Shown here piece after piece: positions 15,530-28,800 of a stretch of DNA of 64,000 bases (its first letter is position 1; the number at the start of each line of letters is the position of its first letter). The position numbers and the translations under genes are program-made. The stretch is taken from NCBI RefSeq assembly GCF_000224145.3, contig NC_020175.2, positions 4,610,180 to 4,674,179 on the forward strand, read 5' to 3'. The notes under the pieces are model-generated. The model was given only the letters and a program-made list of their open reading frames with translations. It searched no databases and was not told where the DNA came from. The stretch comes from Ciona intestinalis (lineage: Eukaryota > Chordata > Ascidiacea > Phlebobranchia > Cionidae).

Positions 15530-16886
15530 TTTAATGCAGCTGGTCGACTCACATACAGGATATTACAGCTACAGACCGACAAGCGGAGAAAGAGATAAAA
15601 GAAATATTTACTTTAATAAAGATATAGGTTATAATAATATAATATTTACAGAAACTACGCTTGAGAGCGAAAAGCGGCAATGTTGTCATAGTAACTGTTC
15701 TCACAACCATTCAGGCGTTTACTTTTATGGCATTTATAAAATCAGGGTCGACCAACCAAAATATTTTGTAGAAATATTCATATATACATACGGATTCTGG
15801 CACAACTTATGAAATAATCCAATTTGCAGGTTTAGCTAGAGAAATATGAACATATAATGTGCTATAGTAATACTTTTAACCTAGTCGATAAACATACAAA
15901 ATCTAGACCAGTATTGATTTAACTCATTGCGTTACGTGTTGTATTGTATTACAGTGAATATCCTGCCAGCGTGACGTTACATTTATAGCAAATTCTTAAA
16001 ACCAGAGACGTCGGCAGATTTTGGATAATCTTTTTAGCATATATTTTGATTTTTTAAATTTGGGGCAGTTTGTGTTCAAGTGTCCCATCTTACCCTTTTC
16101 GTACTATAGTATGTATTCAACTTTTAACGCTGTTAAACGAGGACGATGGTGTTAAAGAATTGCCGTTACCCAGCACACAATGTACATATCCATTTATTAT
16201 TTGATTTGCCATTGTGTAGACCGAATGTAACGAAATATACCAACAAGCCAAAGCTACAGACGAGTAGACTAGTAGAGGTTCACGTAACACCTGGGAAACC
16301 CCCAGAGAATGTACTTTGTTCGCGTTTAGAAAAAATATACGCAACTATATTGCCTAGTTGATAATTGCTGCTCTAGTTTTATGTAAGCACGGAAGAAATG
16401 TGGTCACAGTTTAACAGTCTTCCGCATAGCAGAAAATTACAGTCTCCACAAGTATATTATAAGCATAACGCTAGTTCATATTAATGGCTTCATATATACG
16501 ATATACATTAGGCATATAGTTGGAGTCAGGTTGGAGTTACTGTTTCATTATTATTTTAAGAATACAACTGTCCAGTTTTACAATACAGTAAGGACGTTTC
16601 AGTTATACATAATGTCTTTGTAACGGCCTATTCTGACATGTATCAAAGCCTTTGTTACCTATTAATTTATTGTGCTTTGTGTTTGTACATATGCTAGATT
16701 ACAGCTAAGTTAACATAGTCTACATTCCACAATAAGTAATCAATTCTATAGTTTTCGATTGAGGTACAACTAGCTTTGCATATTCTTTCTAAAGCAAAGC
16801 AGAGTTATGTACCGGTAAGTTTCGAAGTACGATTGAACGTTATACATTTCTAACGCTGTGCCTACTTGTATAGAAGCGAAAGAAAC
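15530..16886. other. Calaxin-ZNFX1 divergent intergenic region
   Basis: No exon with family resemblance was found. About 16060-16115 resembles one end of the MITE-like family (GTGTCCCATCTTACCC). The region should contain both promoters; no strong TATA or known motif could be assigned. Confidence 0.4.
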
Positions 16887-19800
16887 ATGCGAGGTCGGGG
16901 TGGTCGTTATAACAGGGGTTATGGCAACCCTGGGCAATTTGTTAATGACAGACCACCAGGAGGTCGAGGTCAAGCAAGAGGTCGAGGTGGCGGCGAAGAT
17001 GGCGGTGCAGCACGAAACAGTAACTTCGGGTAATGAAAGATATTGGCAGAACAACTTAGAGAAAAAGCTAAACTTTAGGCCGTAATATATTATATTTAAA
17101 TGTTGAAGCCTAGTTGAAAGTTTTAAACTTTGCTGCCCGCGATGTTTCGCAATTTGACCAAAACGCCAAGTTTAGAACACCAGCGTATATCGAGCTTTGT
17201 TTGTGCAAATACGTCATGGTATATTCGACTTTTAAGCAGACAAAGTCAAATACCTATAACAGCAACGCTACGTTTAGAATTTCGATCATTACACCAACGC
17301 ATCGAGCGGTTTTGTTTGTGCGATGACGTCATGTTTCATATGATGTCGAAGCAAACGAAACTGCGCTTATGTTAATGGGGAATCCCCCTATGCTTCAGCT
17401 ATTGCACCACTGTTCGTTTAAACTTTATTTATTCAAACTTACGAGCGGAACCAAAGTTAGTATAGACCAAGTTAGGAAACGGATTGTAAAACAACGAGTC
17501 TTGTTATCCATTGTCTCGCGTCTATGACGTCATAGTCGCCACCATTACGGAGCCCACAGCATAGCATTTTATCATTGCTGGGTGCTTTTTTTCGTTTAAA
17601 TATTGCGATTTTTAAAAACCAAGCACTTCTGCGCGTAAAAATGGCTTTCTACTAATGTTTTATATTATCACAATAATAAACCTCACAAAAATAATCAACT
17701 TTTATTGAACACTCAATCGATTAAAGAGTAAAAAAACAGAAAATATCAAGTTTACTAACCAAAAACATAAAAGAACATGTTTAAAATATAAAAATACAAA
17801 CAAAAACGCATAACATTACCATAAACTGGTGTATCTAGCTGCAGTTTTGCATGCAAATTGCCGTGATTTTACTTTTTGGCTCACAAATTTAACACGTATA
17901 CCCGGTAACGAAACTTAAGGTATCTTCGTAAAATTTGCCTAATATCGAAGTGACATTGAGGAAAACAATACTGAGTTACTATTTTTGGTCCTCTGCTTGA
18001 ATTAGTAAGCTACCTTTTTTGCGTTCCGGGTCTTTATGAAATCGGAAAACGCGAACATCTTATCTGCTAGTACTTAAGCAGTTTGGAGCTGCATGTCCAC
18101 TCATGTTGGATTAAAAATGTAGTAAAGAATGGCTCTGTAGATTCGTAGGTACGATCATATACTATTATGTAAACTAAGCTGATTGCTGCTAATCTTAATC
18201 GACAACGTAAAGTACCCTGTTAAACCACACTGTACGCCAAAAACCAGTCAAAATACTAATTTACTCCACATTAATTCCTAGATTTTATATTATATAACAA
18301 GATTTATATTATAAATTATATTTTAAATGTTAAAACAACCGCTATACGTGTTTTCTAGCTTTGTATTGCTTACAAGAACCAAATAAACACACGCCGACCA
18401 TGCATTTGTATAGGCGATTCACGCTCTGTGGGCTCCGTAATGGCGGACACGAGCGCCGTTTCCTAACTTGGTCTATACTAACTTTTAGCGGAACCAGCGT
18501 TTAGAACACAGGTGTTCCATCACGCACAGTAAATGGTGATATAGTTTAAGCTTTTAACATCTCATATGCACATTAATCTCTGAAATAACAGACTTGGTAC
18601 ATTTGCTTCTTCATTCACAAATTCATGTTTGCTGTAGTACACAAAGTTATGTGGTAACTCGTAAGTGGGCACAAGGTGTATAAAAGAAAACATCAGTGTT
18701 GTAACCACTTTTCCGCTAAACGAAAATAAAGCAAGTAACATTTATTTAAAGTTGCACACCCTGCCATGAGAAGATGAATACTTAAGTTCCATTCTACTTT
18801 ATATTTAGGGAGAATAGCATCATTCATCCGGTTGGTTTTAAGAAGTTGAAGGAGCTGGTCGACGATGATGACATCCTTCCTCGTGATCTCGTCATCAAAC
18901 TATCATCAAATAGATCAGGATTTTATCAACGACTCAAACTCACCATGGATGGAGGTGATCAGTTAAACAGTCAATATATTTGAAGATTATAGTTTAAAGT
19001 TTTATCTCAGTTTCTTGCTGTAACCAAACATATAAATAGCGGGATGTTAACATATTGTAGGGTATGGTAAGTTGGTTTATGTTTTTTTCTTATTTCTCGT
19101 CCAATTTAGTAGTAAAAAAAGAATATTTACAGAATTATATAACTGTATTCTCACGGCTCAAAAAGGGGTTGTTAATTGTTCAAAACCTGATCAAAAAATA
19201 TGGGATTTAGGTATGAACGGTATCCCATCTTACTCCACAGTGCTATATCTGTTACGTAACATTTTGAATGACCCAAAAATTAACATGTATAATATAGCCA
19301 TATTAGATAGAGCGTAACAGTGGTCTTATTAAATGACCTTTTTTCGTTTCTATAGGAATGACACAAATGGTTTTACAAGTTTGCGGAAAACTTTGTAAAG
19401 CAGATGGCCCTCGCACTGCACAGTTAGAAATATTAAAAATGCTGCGAAGCACGTTTGCGGAAAAACTGCCAGGTTTTATTGCCGGGCTTATTTTAGAGCC
19501 GTAAGTCTTTATTTCTCAATCTTTGTAGTTTATTGTAACAAATATTTATCTAAACTCTAAAATAAGGGTGTGTAAAAGATTCTGGTTTTGGAATAAGTTT
19601 TTTAGGTGGATATACAGTGGTTATATTGTTACATTTTATTGTGTTATTTTATATTAATTATGCTCTAATGTTATTTTGTTTTTCTTATACTACCGTTGTT
19701 TAGCCTGTTTGTGTTTAATTATATAAAGTCTATATTTTAAAAGGTTTAGTTTGCAAAAGTTGTCTCTAGTTTTTTTTGTTGCACAGCGCACAAAACTGAA

Positions 19801-22800
19801 ATATATATTTTTTATGGTTCTAACACTGGTGTACATCATATACTTCTAATAAAATATAGATCTGGAAGACAAAGGCAAGCACCAAATCATGTGATAAACT
19901 GTCTATTATTAATGAAGGCATGGCAAGAATATCTTTTGAATTCCACAATGAAAGAAGTAAGTTTAACTTTTTTTATTCAGACTTTTTTGCCAGACATTTA
20001 TCGTGTCATTTTCTATGCTACAAATTACAAAAGCTATATTTTTAAGAAGATAATGCTTGGCAGTGTGTATGTTTTATCCTATTTTTACTATTGCAAACCT
20101 CTTTGTCTACTATTGCAAACCTCTTTCTCTTTTTATCCTATTTTTACTATTGCAAACCTCTTCTTTGATTTTTACTATTGCAAACCTCTTTGTCAATGAA
20201 CATATAATTTATTTCTGAGTAAACAAGGCAGCGGTAATTGGGAAATCAATGTATGTCTTTATATGGAGACAGCATACCAGTTTCGGTTTTTATATTGTTG
20301 ATTTTTTTACCAGCAGATCCAGTATTTTAAAAAACTATCCATACTTTGTTTGCTAACTAGTGTTAATGCTTTAAAATGTTTTTTTTTCAAAATTTTATTA
20401 GAAATTTGCATTACATCAAGGTGTCCATGCTTCTGCTATTGCTAAAACCAGTCACAGCACAACTGGGGATCAATAACAATGAGAAAATAAATGAACTGAT
20501 TACTGAAATTGAAACAAGAAACGCTGAAGCACAAAGAGCACAAGAAGAAAAGTAAGATACATCTACAACCAAATGCACAAACTAGGCTAACTCCCACAAA
20601 TTATAACCGAGAACTTATTGGTTAACTGTATGTTTATTCAATTAAATCAGTAAAGTTACTTTAACTTTAAATAAATTCTGGATTGGTCTTTGTCCAAATT
20701 TTAGACCAATCTTCATTTAATATGAATACCACATTATACCAAGTATAGTTTCCTCTTTTTCTAACTTATATGTTTTTAAGTCCATGGGTGAAATAATCAG
20801 TGTAAATTCCTAATATTTGTTTTAATATATAGTTGTATGAATGTATGCTGTTTTACCATGCATTTAATTGAATAAGCAGTGTCTAAAACCTATCATATAT
20901 TTTCCTTTCACAGGAAAGTGAATCGCCACGAACAGCGCCGGGTTGAGTTAAACGAAATGCACCAATGCGCGCCACCGAATAATTTTCGTGAAATATCAGT
21001 TTTCCCCACCAAGGAGGACATTACGACAAGAGAGGATCCATTTGTTCGTACCAACCTTGTTAATAGAGCATACACAGGGTATGTAAGGGTTTTTTCTTTG
21101 TTTTATTTAGTTTTGTTGTTAGAATGTTTATTTCCATACCAGTAGTAAGTGCATTTTTATACCGAAAAGTTAAAACAAACTAAAAAAAATGAGTATGTGT
21201 GTGGTAACGTGTAAGCATGAGGTGTATGAAACTGAAGACTGGTGTTATAAGTTATTACTACTGTAGTTGCCCCGCCAGGCAAAGAAAATATTCATTCGTT
21301 CAAGGAAATAAATTAAATTTATATTAAACAGTCCAGACCATTACCTCGATGTGCAGTTTCGTCTTTTAAGAGAAGATTTTGTTCGTCCTCTCAGAGAAGG
21401 AATTGAAAACTTTGTTACATTGTGTGAGTACAAGACAATTCAACAAAACATTTCTTAATATTTTTCTAAACTATTCTGAATAAGAGTCACTGAACAATGC
21501 TGTTTAATCTATGACATCACAAAGCTCAGTGTTTGAGTAAAAAAAGGCAATCACTGAACCTGCATTTTCTGTAAGGTTGCCCCAAACCCCGGCCCCACAA
21601 ATCTTACTATAAGTCCTGTCAACCTTAAACAATACACATGTAAACATGATATGTTTTTTACAATGTTGATTTGTTTTTATAGGTACAAGTGGGAGTAAAA
21701 GGGACAGAAGCAAGAGACTTGACAATGTAAAAGCTTACCAGGATGTTCGTATTGATTATCCCGTCCCTTCGAATAGAGGTAAAAATTGCCATCCGTAATT
21801 TGGTGGTTTGTTATAATTGAAGAACATTGTCGTCTACTTTCATGCATATGTGTATCCAAGTGCAAAATATATATTATAAAAGAAATATTTAATCACCTAA
21901 TTCTTTATATTTAGCTACTTGTAACTGCGAGTTTAAGGTATTACATAGTATGCGATTGGATTTCAATTTTGCAATTGTAACCTCTAAGGTTGTAGTGCTT
22001 AAGAATTACCGGATCTATCTGTTTATCATTTAACGTTGAATGCGACAATGTTGGCCTTTTTGTTTAACATTTATCACAATTTATTTTATTCATTTCAATT
22101 TTGTACTAGTTATTAAATTTTTTGCTCTTTTTAGTAACATATTTTTTCATTTTTAGGTATCCACTATTACATTCATTTTAGTACTGAGTCATTACAAAGA
22201 ATCAGATGGGAAAATACAAAACGTTTTCTTTTCGGAAATCTTATTTGTCTTTCTGATGATCATTTTAAGGTATGTGTTATTATTTAGACAAATTTCTTAA
22301 GCATTTATATATATAGAAGTTATATGTAATCTTGTTCAAAACAGTTGTTCAAAATATGCCAAAAAGACATTATAGGCTATAGCGACAAAATGCCAGTCGC
22401 AAATCTCTACATCAAGGGATGTTTTTTTCATGCAGGAGCACTTCATGTTTGCCACAGTCGCGGACAGAGATCCCAAGAAACTTGCAGTTGGTTACTTGAT
22501 GGTGGAGTTTGTGCAGAAAGAAGAGGAAGTTGTGGAAGATGAGACATCATCAGAGGAGGAATACGACGTGGATGATTATTTAGATGACGATGTTGATGAA
22601 ATTTTGGCAAGAAGAATGGCTCGTCGTAAGTTGAATCAACTTAGTTACTTTGTAGTGCTGAAGATAAAGTTTGGTTACTTTGTAGTGCTGAAGATAAAGT
22701 GGGGAACATAGTGCTTGGAAATCTCCTTTAGCTCAGTTACACTTTGTGTACCACATGTGCAACTTTGTGGTTGAATAGGATTGTTATTTTTCTGGTGGAA

Positions 22801-25800
22801 TTTGCATATATGTGACTGTCAATTTGGGCAACCATTTGGTGACCACTAGATTGGATCAACAATAAATGTCTTGTCCAATATCACATATGGCCACATTTAG
22901 AAAAAATATTTTGCATTTAAAATTGTAAATGTTATTATTTTATTTCAGGGCTAAGGGTAACGAGAAGAAGTAGTCCAATTGATATGAAGAAAACGTACAC
23001 CATGGTAGAAACTGATGCGTTCTTTGAATCTTATCGACATATTCTGGCAGGATTGCAAGGTAGCAACACTTGATTTGTTACTCTATGTGGATATGTTACT
23101 GTATTTTGGATATGCACCTTTTATTTGTCATTTTCTTTTACAAAGATGGTATTTGATAAATTAGAAAAAATTCTAATTGGAAATATAATATTCAGTGGTT
23201 AGATTGAGTGCAGGTTAATGGCTGCTGTATGGGTAGGTTGATGCTGCTGCCATTGTGGGTATATGTGTCCTTAGGCAAGACACTTAATCACAATTGCTCT
23301 AACCTAGTGGTCACTAATAAAATCAAACACAATCACCAACAAAGTAACACAGATAGAATTTATATCGGCCACAAAGTGTATGAAACAAGACAACTGTGTT
23401 ATAATAGAGTCACTGCCCGACCATGTGAGGATAAAATAGTCATACATTCATTCAAACATTACTATACAATTTTTGACCAAGTTTGATAGTTTTATGGTTT
23501 TCCTGTAATATTAAATATTTTGACAGAAATAAATGACGTCCCCTTAAGTCGATACTTGGTTGAATGCCGAGTTGACATGCAACCACCAAAGTACTTGAAC
23601 CAAGCAACTTCAATGTATGATTTGTCCTCAATACAAACTGAAGGTGAAAAATGACACCTGACACAATATTGTAGACAATATTCTGCTTTTACTTTGCATC
23701 GATATTAACTCTACTTCAAGAGAAGTTATACCACAAAGAAAATAATAATATATCCCTTGCAATATTCATATTAACATGCTAAACTTTAAAGTAAAGACAT
23801 ACATTATTAGCTTTCTAAAAGTTATGTAACAAAAATATTGATATACCTTATTCGATAACAATTAAAGTTATGCAGTAAAAAAAAAACAATAATATACCCA
23901 TGTGATATTAACATTTTACTTGCTACAATTTAAAGACTCTAGATTGGGGAAAGTTAATGTGCTGGATTTGGAGAACTGGCCAACTTGTGAAGATCTTAAC
24001 ATGGATGATTCACAGCGTAACGCCATGCAAGTTGCTCTAACAAATGAGCTTGCACTGATTCAAGGACCTCCCGGAACCGGCAAAACATATGTTGGGTTAA
24101 AAGTTATGAGAGTTTTGCTAGCTAATATGAAGCCAAGGTGAATATCTTTATTTGGTTTAAAGCCAAAATTGTTTTTAATTGTACTTTGGTTGCTGTAGTT
24201 ATTTTATTATTGCATGATTTTGTATTTATGCATGTATGCTGGCTGAAAATACTTGCATAAGTTTTTATTTGCCGAACGGTTTACCTATGGGTTTATTCAT
24301 CAGTAGTAAAGTCAAATGTAGATCAAAAAAAATATGAGTTCCGAAACTCTACAATATTACATAAACAATATAATGTACAAAACTAGCTCTCGTGTTCTAT
24401 GCTATATGGGTGGTGGAAGACATTTAATAAATTAAGGAAAAAAAATAGTAAAAAATAATTTTGTTTTACCACAAGCTTTGAAAGAAGAAATCGCTTGCTT
24501 GAAATACCGGATCCCAGACATCAAGTAGGGGCTTTGGTTGAAAGAAAACATCCAATTCTTGTTGTCTGCTACACCAACCATGCACTTGATCAATTCTTAG
24601 AGGGAATCGCATCGTTTCATCCAAGTGGTATCATCAGGGTTGGAGGGAGGTGCAAAAACAAAGAACTTGAGAAATATACCTTGAAGTGGTTGCGTAGAAA
24701 TAGGAGAGCTACTACAAACAAAATTCACCGCACTGCTGTATGGCATGCACGCTGTAAGTAGCTCAATGTGTGCTACTTTTGTGCAGGAAACCTAATGGTA
24801 ACTGCTCCAACTCACTGTTCAATATTGAGTTGTCTAAATTGTTAGTTTTATCACGCACAAAGTTACATACATGATAGCTCATAAGGTGGTGTATGGAACA
24901 GAATACCAGACTACTAAGGTTGAAGCAATCTCTGTAAGTTTAAAGCGGCCAAGGACACACATAGAATAGAACCTTATCCTTTGTACCAATGTTAAAAAAA
25001 CATAAATTAAAAATGTTTTTCAGGTGAAATGGAATCATTGAGAAACACAATGAAGAGAGATGGTGAAAGATTAGAAGGTTCAACTAATTGCATCATCAAC
25101 CTGAAACAATTAAAGGAAGTTATACCAGATCATCTTTATGCTCAATTTTTTCAAATTGAAAACAATGAAAGTAAAAAGAAATTTTGTATAGCTATTATCG
25201 TAACTTGTAACAGAACTAGTTCAGAAAAAAAAATGATATTAAAATTAAAGAAGAGAATAGATTTATTATCAAAATGCCATTAAAATATTTGGTATAAAAC
25301 TATGCTCATTAAATTTAAGAAATCATACCTTAGTAATTATAATATATGTACAAGGCCAAATTTTGTATAAGGAAAAGTTTGGTTTTAAAAATATTTTTAT
25401 TATTTTTGCTATAAATTTTATTATTTTTGCTATAAAATAATGTGTTCTTGGAAATTGTAAGTAATAATACACTAACTGTTATTTTGAAAAAATAATTCAC
25501 ACTTTCTGTGTAGCATATTATAACTATATAAAATGTACGGTGACAGAATTTACATCAAAAAATGAGGATGCTGCTTTGCTTACATGGCTGGATTTACAAC
25601 TTAACCAAAATGAGGGGGGAAGTGATTCATTTATTTTAAGAGGTGGGAGAATTGTTTTGTTAAATATTAATTTTGACATTTATAGTCAGACAACTGATTT
25701 AGAATTAAATTTCTATAATTCTTATTTTTGCATTATGATGATAAATGCATCATTTATTTTTGAAGAAAAAGAAAAACAGGATAACATTTCTAGTTCATGT

Positions 25801-28800
25801 CTGTTGTGATTATAAATAAGTTAAATTTATTTATTTAATCATATGCAACTTTCTTGCAGTTTTTCTAAAACACTTAAATTTTAACTTTTTATTTTACCAG
25901 AGTCTACAGGAGTGGTTGAACGACATTTTACATCAATGGGTTTTAGTTTGCCGCTTATAAGACTTGCTATCAACAATGTTGGTAAGTGTACGATAAGTTT
26001 TCTTTTACCATTTTAAAGATATATGTTCTGCTCTTAGTGGTCTTTTGTAGGCTCTCCAAGTTATAAGACGAAAATAAAAAAAAAAACCTAAAAATCAAAA
26101 CAATTCCACAAAATGACGCATGTGAGAACTTTTATAGGATAGTGTATGAAATGAAACCCCAATGTTATAGCCTCACTTTTAGCCCAAAACATTGCCTATT
26201 GTATAATCCCTAAAAGACTCATATAGCAAGTAGCATGATATATAATGTTTATGCAGGATTGGATAGCTATCATGTTGAGCAGTGGTTGCTGATGCATATT
26301 AGCCACGTCGTGAGAAGCAAAGTGACGGTACAACGAGGTAAAAGCAACTTTAAAATTATATCAAATATATTTAGTGTAAACAAACCTTCTAACGCAATAC
26401 AAGTATGCATTTAAAATGTTATGTAAGAATGCAATGTAAAAGAAATGTGTTTACAAAATGTTATACTCGAAAATAAGGAAACTTATGTTATGGTATATTG
26501 ATTAACATTTCATCATTATATTTATTAATTTCATCATCTCTTTACAGATGTTGTTTATTCCCACCTCCAAAGCTTACACCTTCCCCCTCATCTTATACAT
26601 TTGACACAACTGGGTTACGAACTACTAGAAGTTCAATGCGGGTTGTTCTGCACAGGTGCGTTTATATACAGATTTAATGTATGATTTGAATGCAGTTGAT
26701 TGTCAGCACTTTCAATATTTTCTGTGGCAGAGGTTATTCGTATAGATAGATTGAATAGTAAATCCAAACCTTAATGTTGCTACCATCTTAAGTGTATGTT
26801 AACAGCAATTGCCATGGCCAGGTAATCGGTATGGGTTGTCTAAATGATCAGCCATACACAGTATGAAAAAGTCCAAATAAATAAATAATCTCAGAATACA
26901 GTTGATAACATTTATAATTTCCTATAGTAAAAGTTAGGTAAATAACCATTTTTATAGTTAGCAGGAATAGTTTACTTAAGGCTTGTTGCTTCTGCCATTG
27001 TGTGTTCTTGGTTATGACACCAACAGAAACCACCTGACCCAGCAGTTCCTAAGGCTTGTCTAATTTGTTTGCCATGCATTGAAAAATATACAAAAATCTA
27101 GATAAATAACCTGCTACAAAGTACATACGTGATAACTCGGAAGCAGACATGAGGTATATGAAATAAAACACCTGTGGTTTTAAAACTGCTGTTACTCCGC
27201 CATACGAGGTTAAATAAGATACATTTATCATGCCTAAACATTAAAAAATACAAATAGTACGCTGGTAATTATTTGTAAAATAGTTTTTGCTGATAGACCT
27301 GGCATTAACTTGTTATTTATATCATCCAGGCACAGATCATCCACATGTTGTGCTAGAGTGGCTCAAACAACATTCGCCAAATGGTAAAAATAAAAACAGT
27401 GGTTAAAATGTTACTTTTAATTAAATTAGTTACAGCTAATGTCAACTTATATACATGAAACCCAAGTCGCAAAAAAAATATTTTAAATGTTTTTTAAATT
27501 GTTTCTTTGGCATAACGAATGTTGTAAAATCAGCTTAACTTTTCATCACATTATGTGCCAATAAAAAATAATAATAAATAACTTTCTTACTATTTTCTAA
27601 ATTTGAAATTAGTCTTTGTATAATATAGGTTATAAATATTTTGAAAAAACCTTATTGTCGTTGATAGGCATTGGTATGGTAGATGATAATGACGACAACT
27701 TGATGCCTGAGGAAGCTCAACTCATTCAGGAACAAAGAATGGTTGATGAAGGTGAAAGGTTTTGAACATAGTTGTGTCTTATGTCTCATTATGGTTGATT
27801 ACAATGGTCGTGCAAAAACATCATTTTTATGCTTGGAGACGCGCCACTGTGGTTAGATTACAGTGCCTGCTTTTGAGTAAACCGTTTAAAACTGGGCGCT
27901 GCTACCATTGTGAACACGTGTCTTCTTGGATAAGACATTTCATATTCATTATTACAAAACAATGGCCGCTAATGTTAGTCGTTGTTGGGTAAATAAGTTT
28001 AACAGCAATAAAAACTTAAATCCAGTGAGCACTAATAAGTTAAACAAATAAGCGAATATGAATGTGTGGAATACTTGGTTTATAATATTTAATGACTTTT
28101 TCTACAGGTGATGAACGAAATGAACAAAAGCAAAGAGAGTTAAAAAGAGATCGACAAATCCAGAAGGAAATAGCTGCAGCAACTTTTATGGATATTTCAG
28201 GTAAAATTTTAGTTATGCAAAATATTTGATCCTAAAATGTAACTTATCCCGTTAAATAACTTCATACACTGCTATGTGAATATACAATTTAGAGATGCAT
28301 ACCTGCAACTATTGGAGGCATGTATGTGCTTGGCTAAGAAATGTATAACCTTGTTAAGTCTTACTCCAACAAAAACTACCCACAAAGTAACATACATGGT
28401 AACTCGTAAGCTGGCACGAGGTGTTAAACCTGTGTGATAACGACTGTCAATTTCCAACCACGCAAGGATAAGGCAAGTTACATTCGTTCATACATTCATT
28501 ATCAGTCTTACAAAAAAATGAGCCACGGATGCATTAGTTTTAACTTATTGAAAACATTAATTTATTAAAGGCAACACTGAGGATGACGAAGCTGGTTGGA
28601 GTATTACGCCCGAGGAGAAAAGACGTCGCAAACAAAGAATAAAGAGAGAAATTGGAAAAACAGATGCCATGTCAACAAATGAAGCTATACGTGTGAAAGA
28701 TATATTTGCTTTGAGCATTCAAGATAAATGGAAGCTCTACAGGTGATTGAAGAAACATGTTTTTTTAGCAAAATATAATTGTGTGGCTATTTTTGGCTTG

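Noticed and set aside
19072-19317. Plus ORF of 81 codons in ZNFX1 intron 2
   Set aside because: It lies between two phase-compatible ZNFX1 exons and has no homology to the family; treated as intron.
20401-20420. Acceptor TTATTAG at 20400 for ZNFX1 exon 5
   Set aside because: It brings the exon in the wrong phase and meets a stop. The AG at 20419-20420 restores the frame, though this choice stays uncertain.
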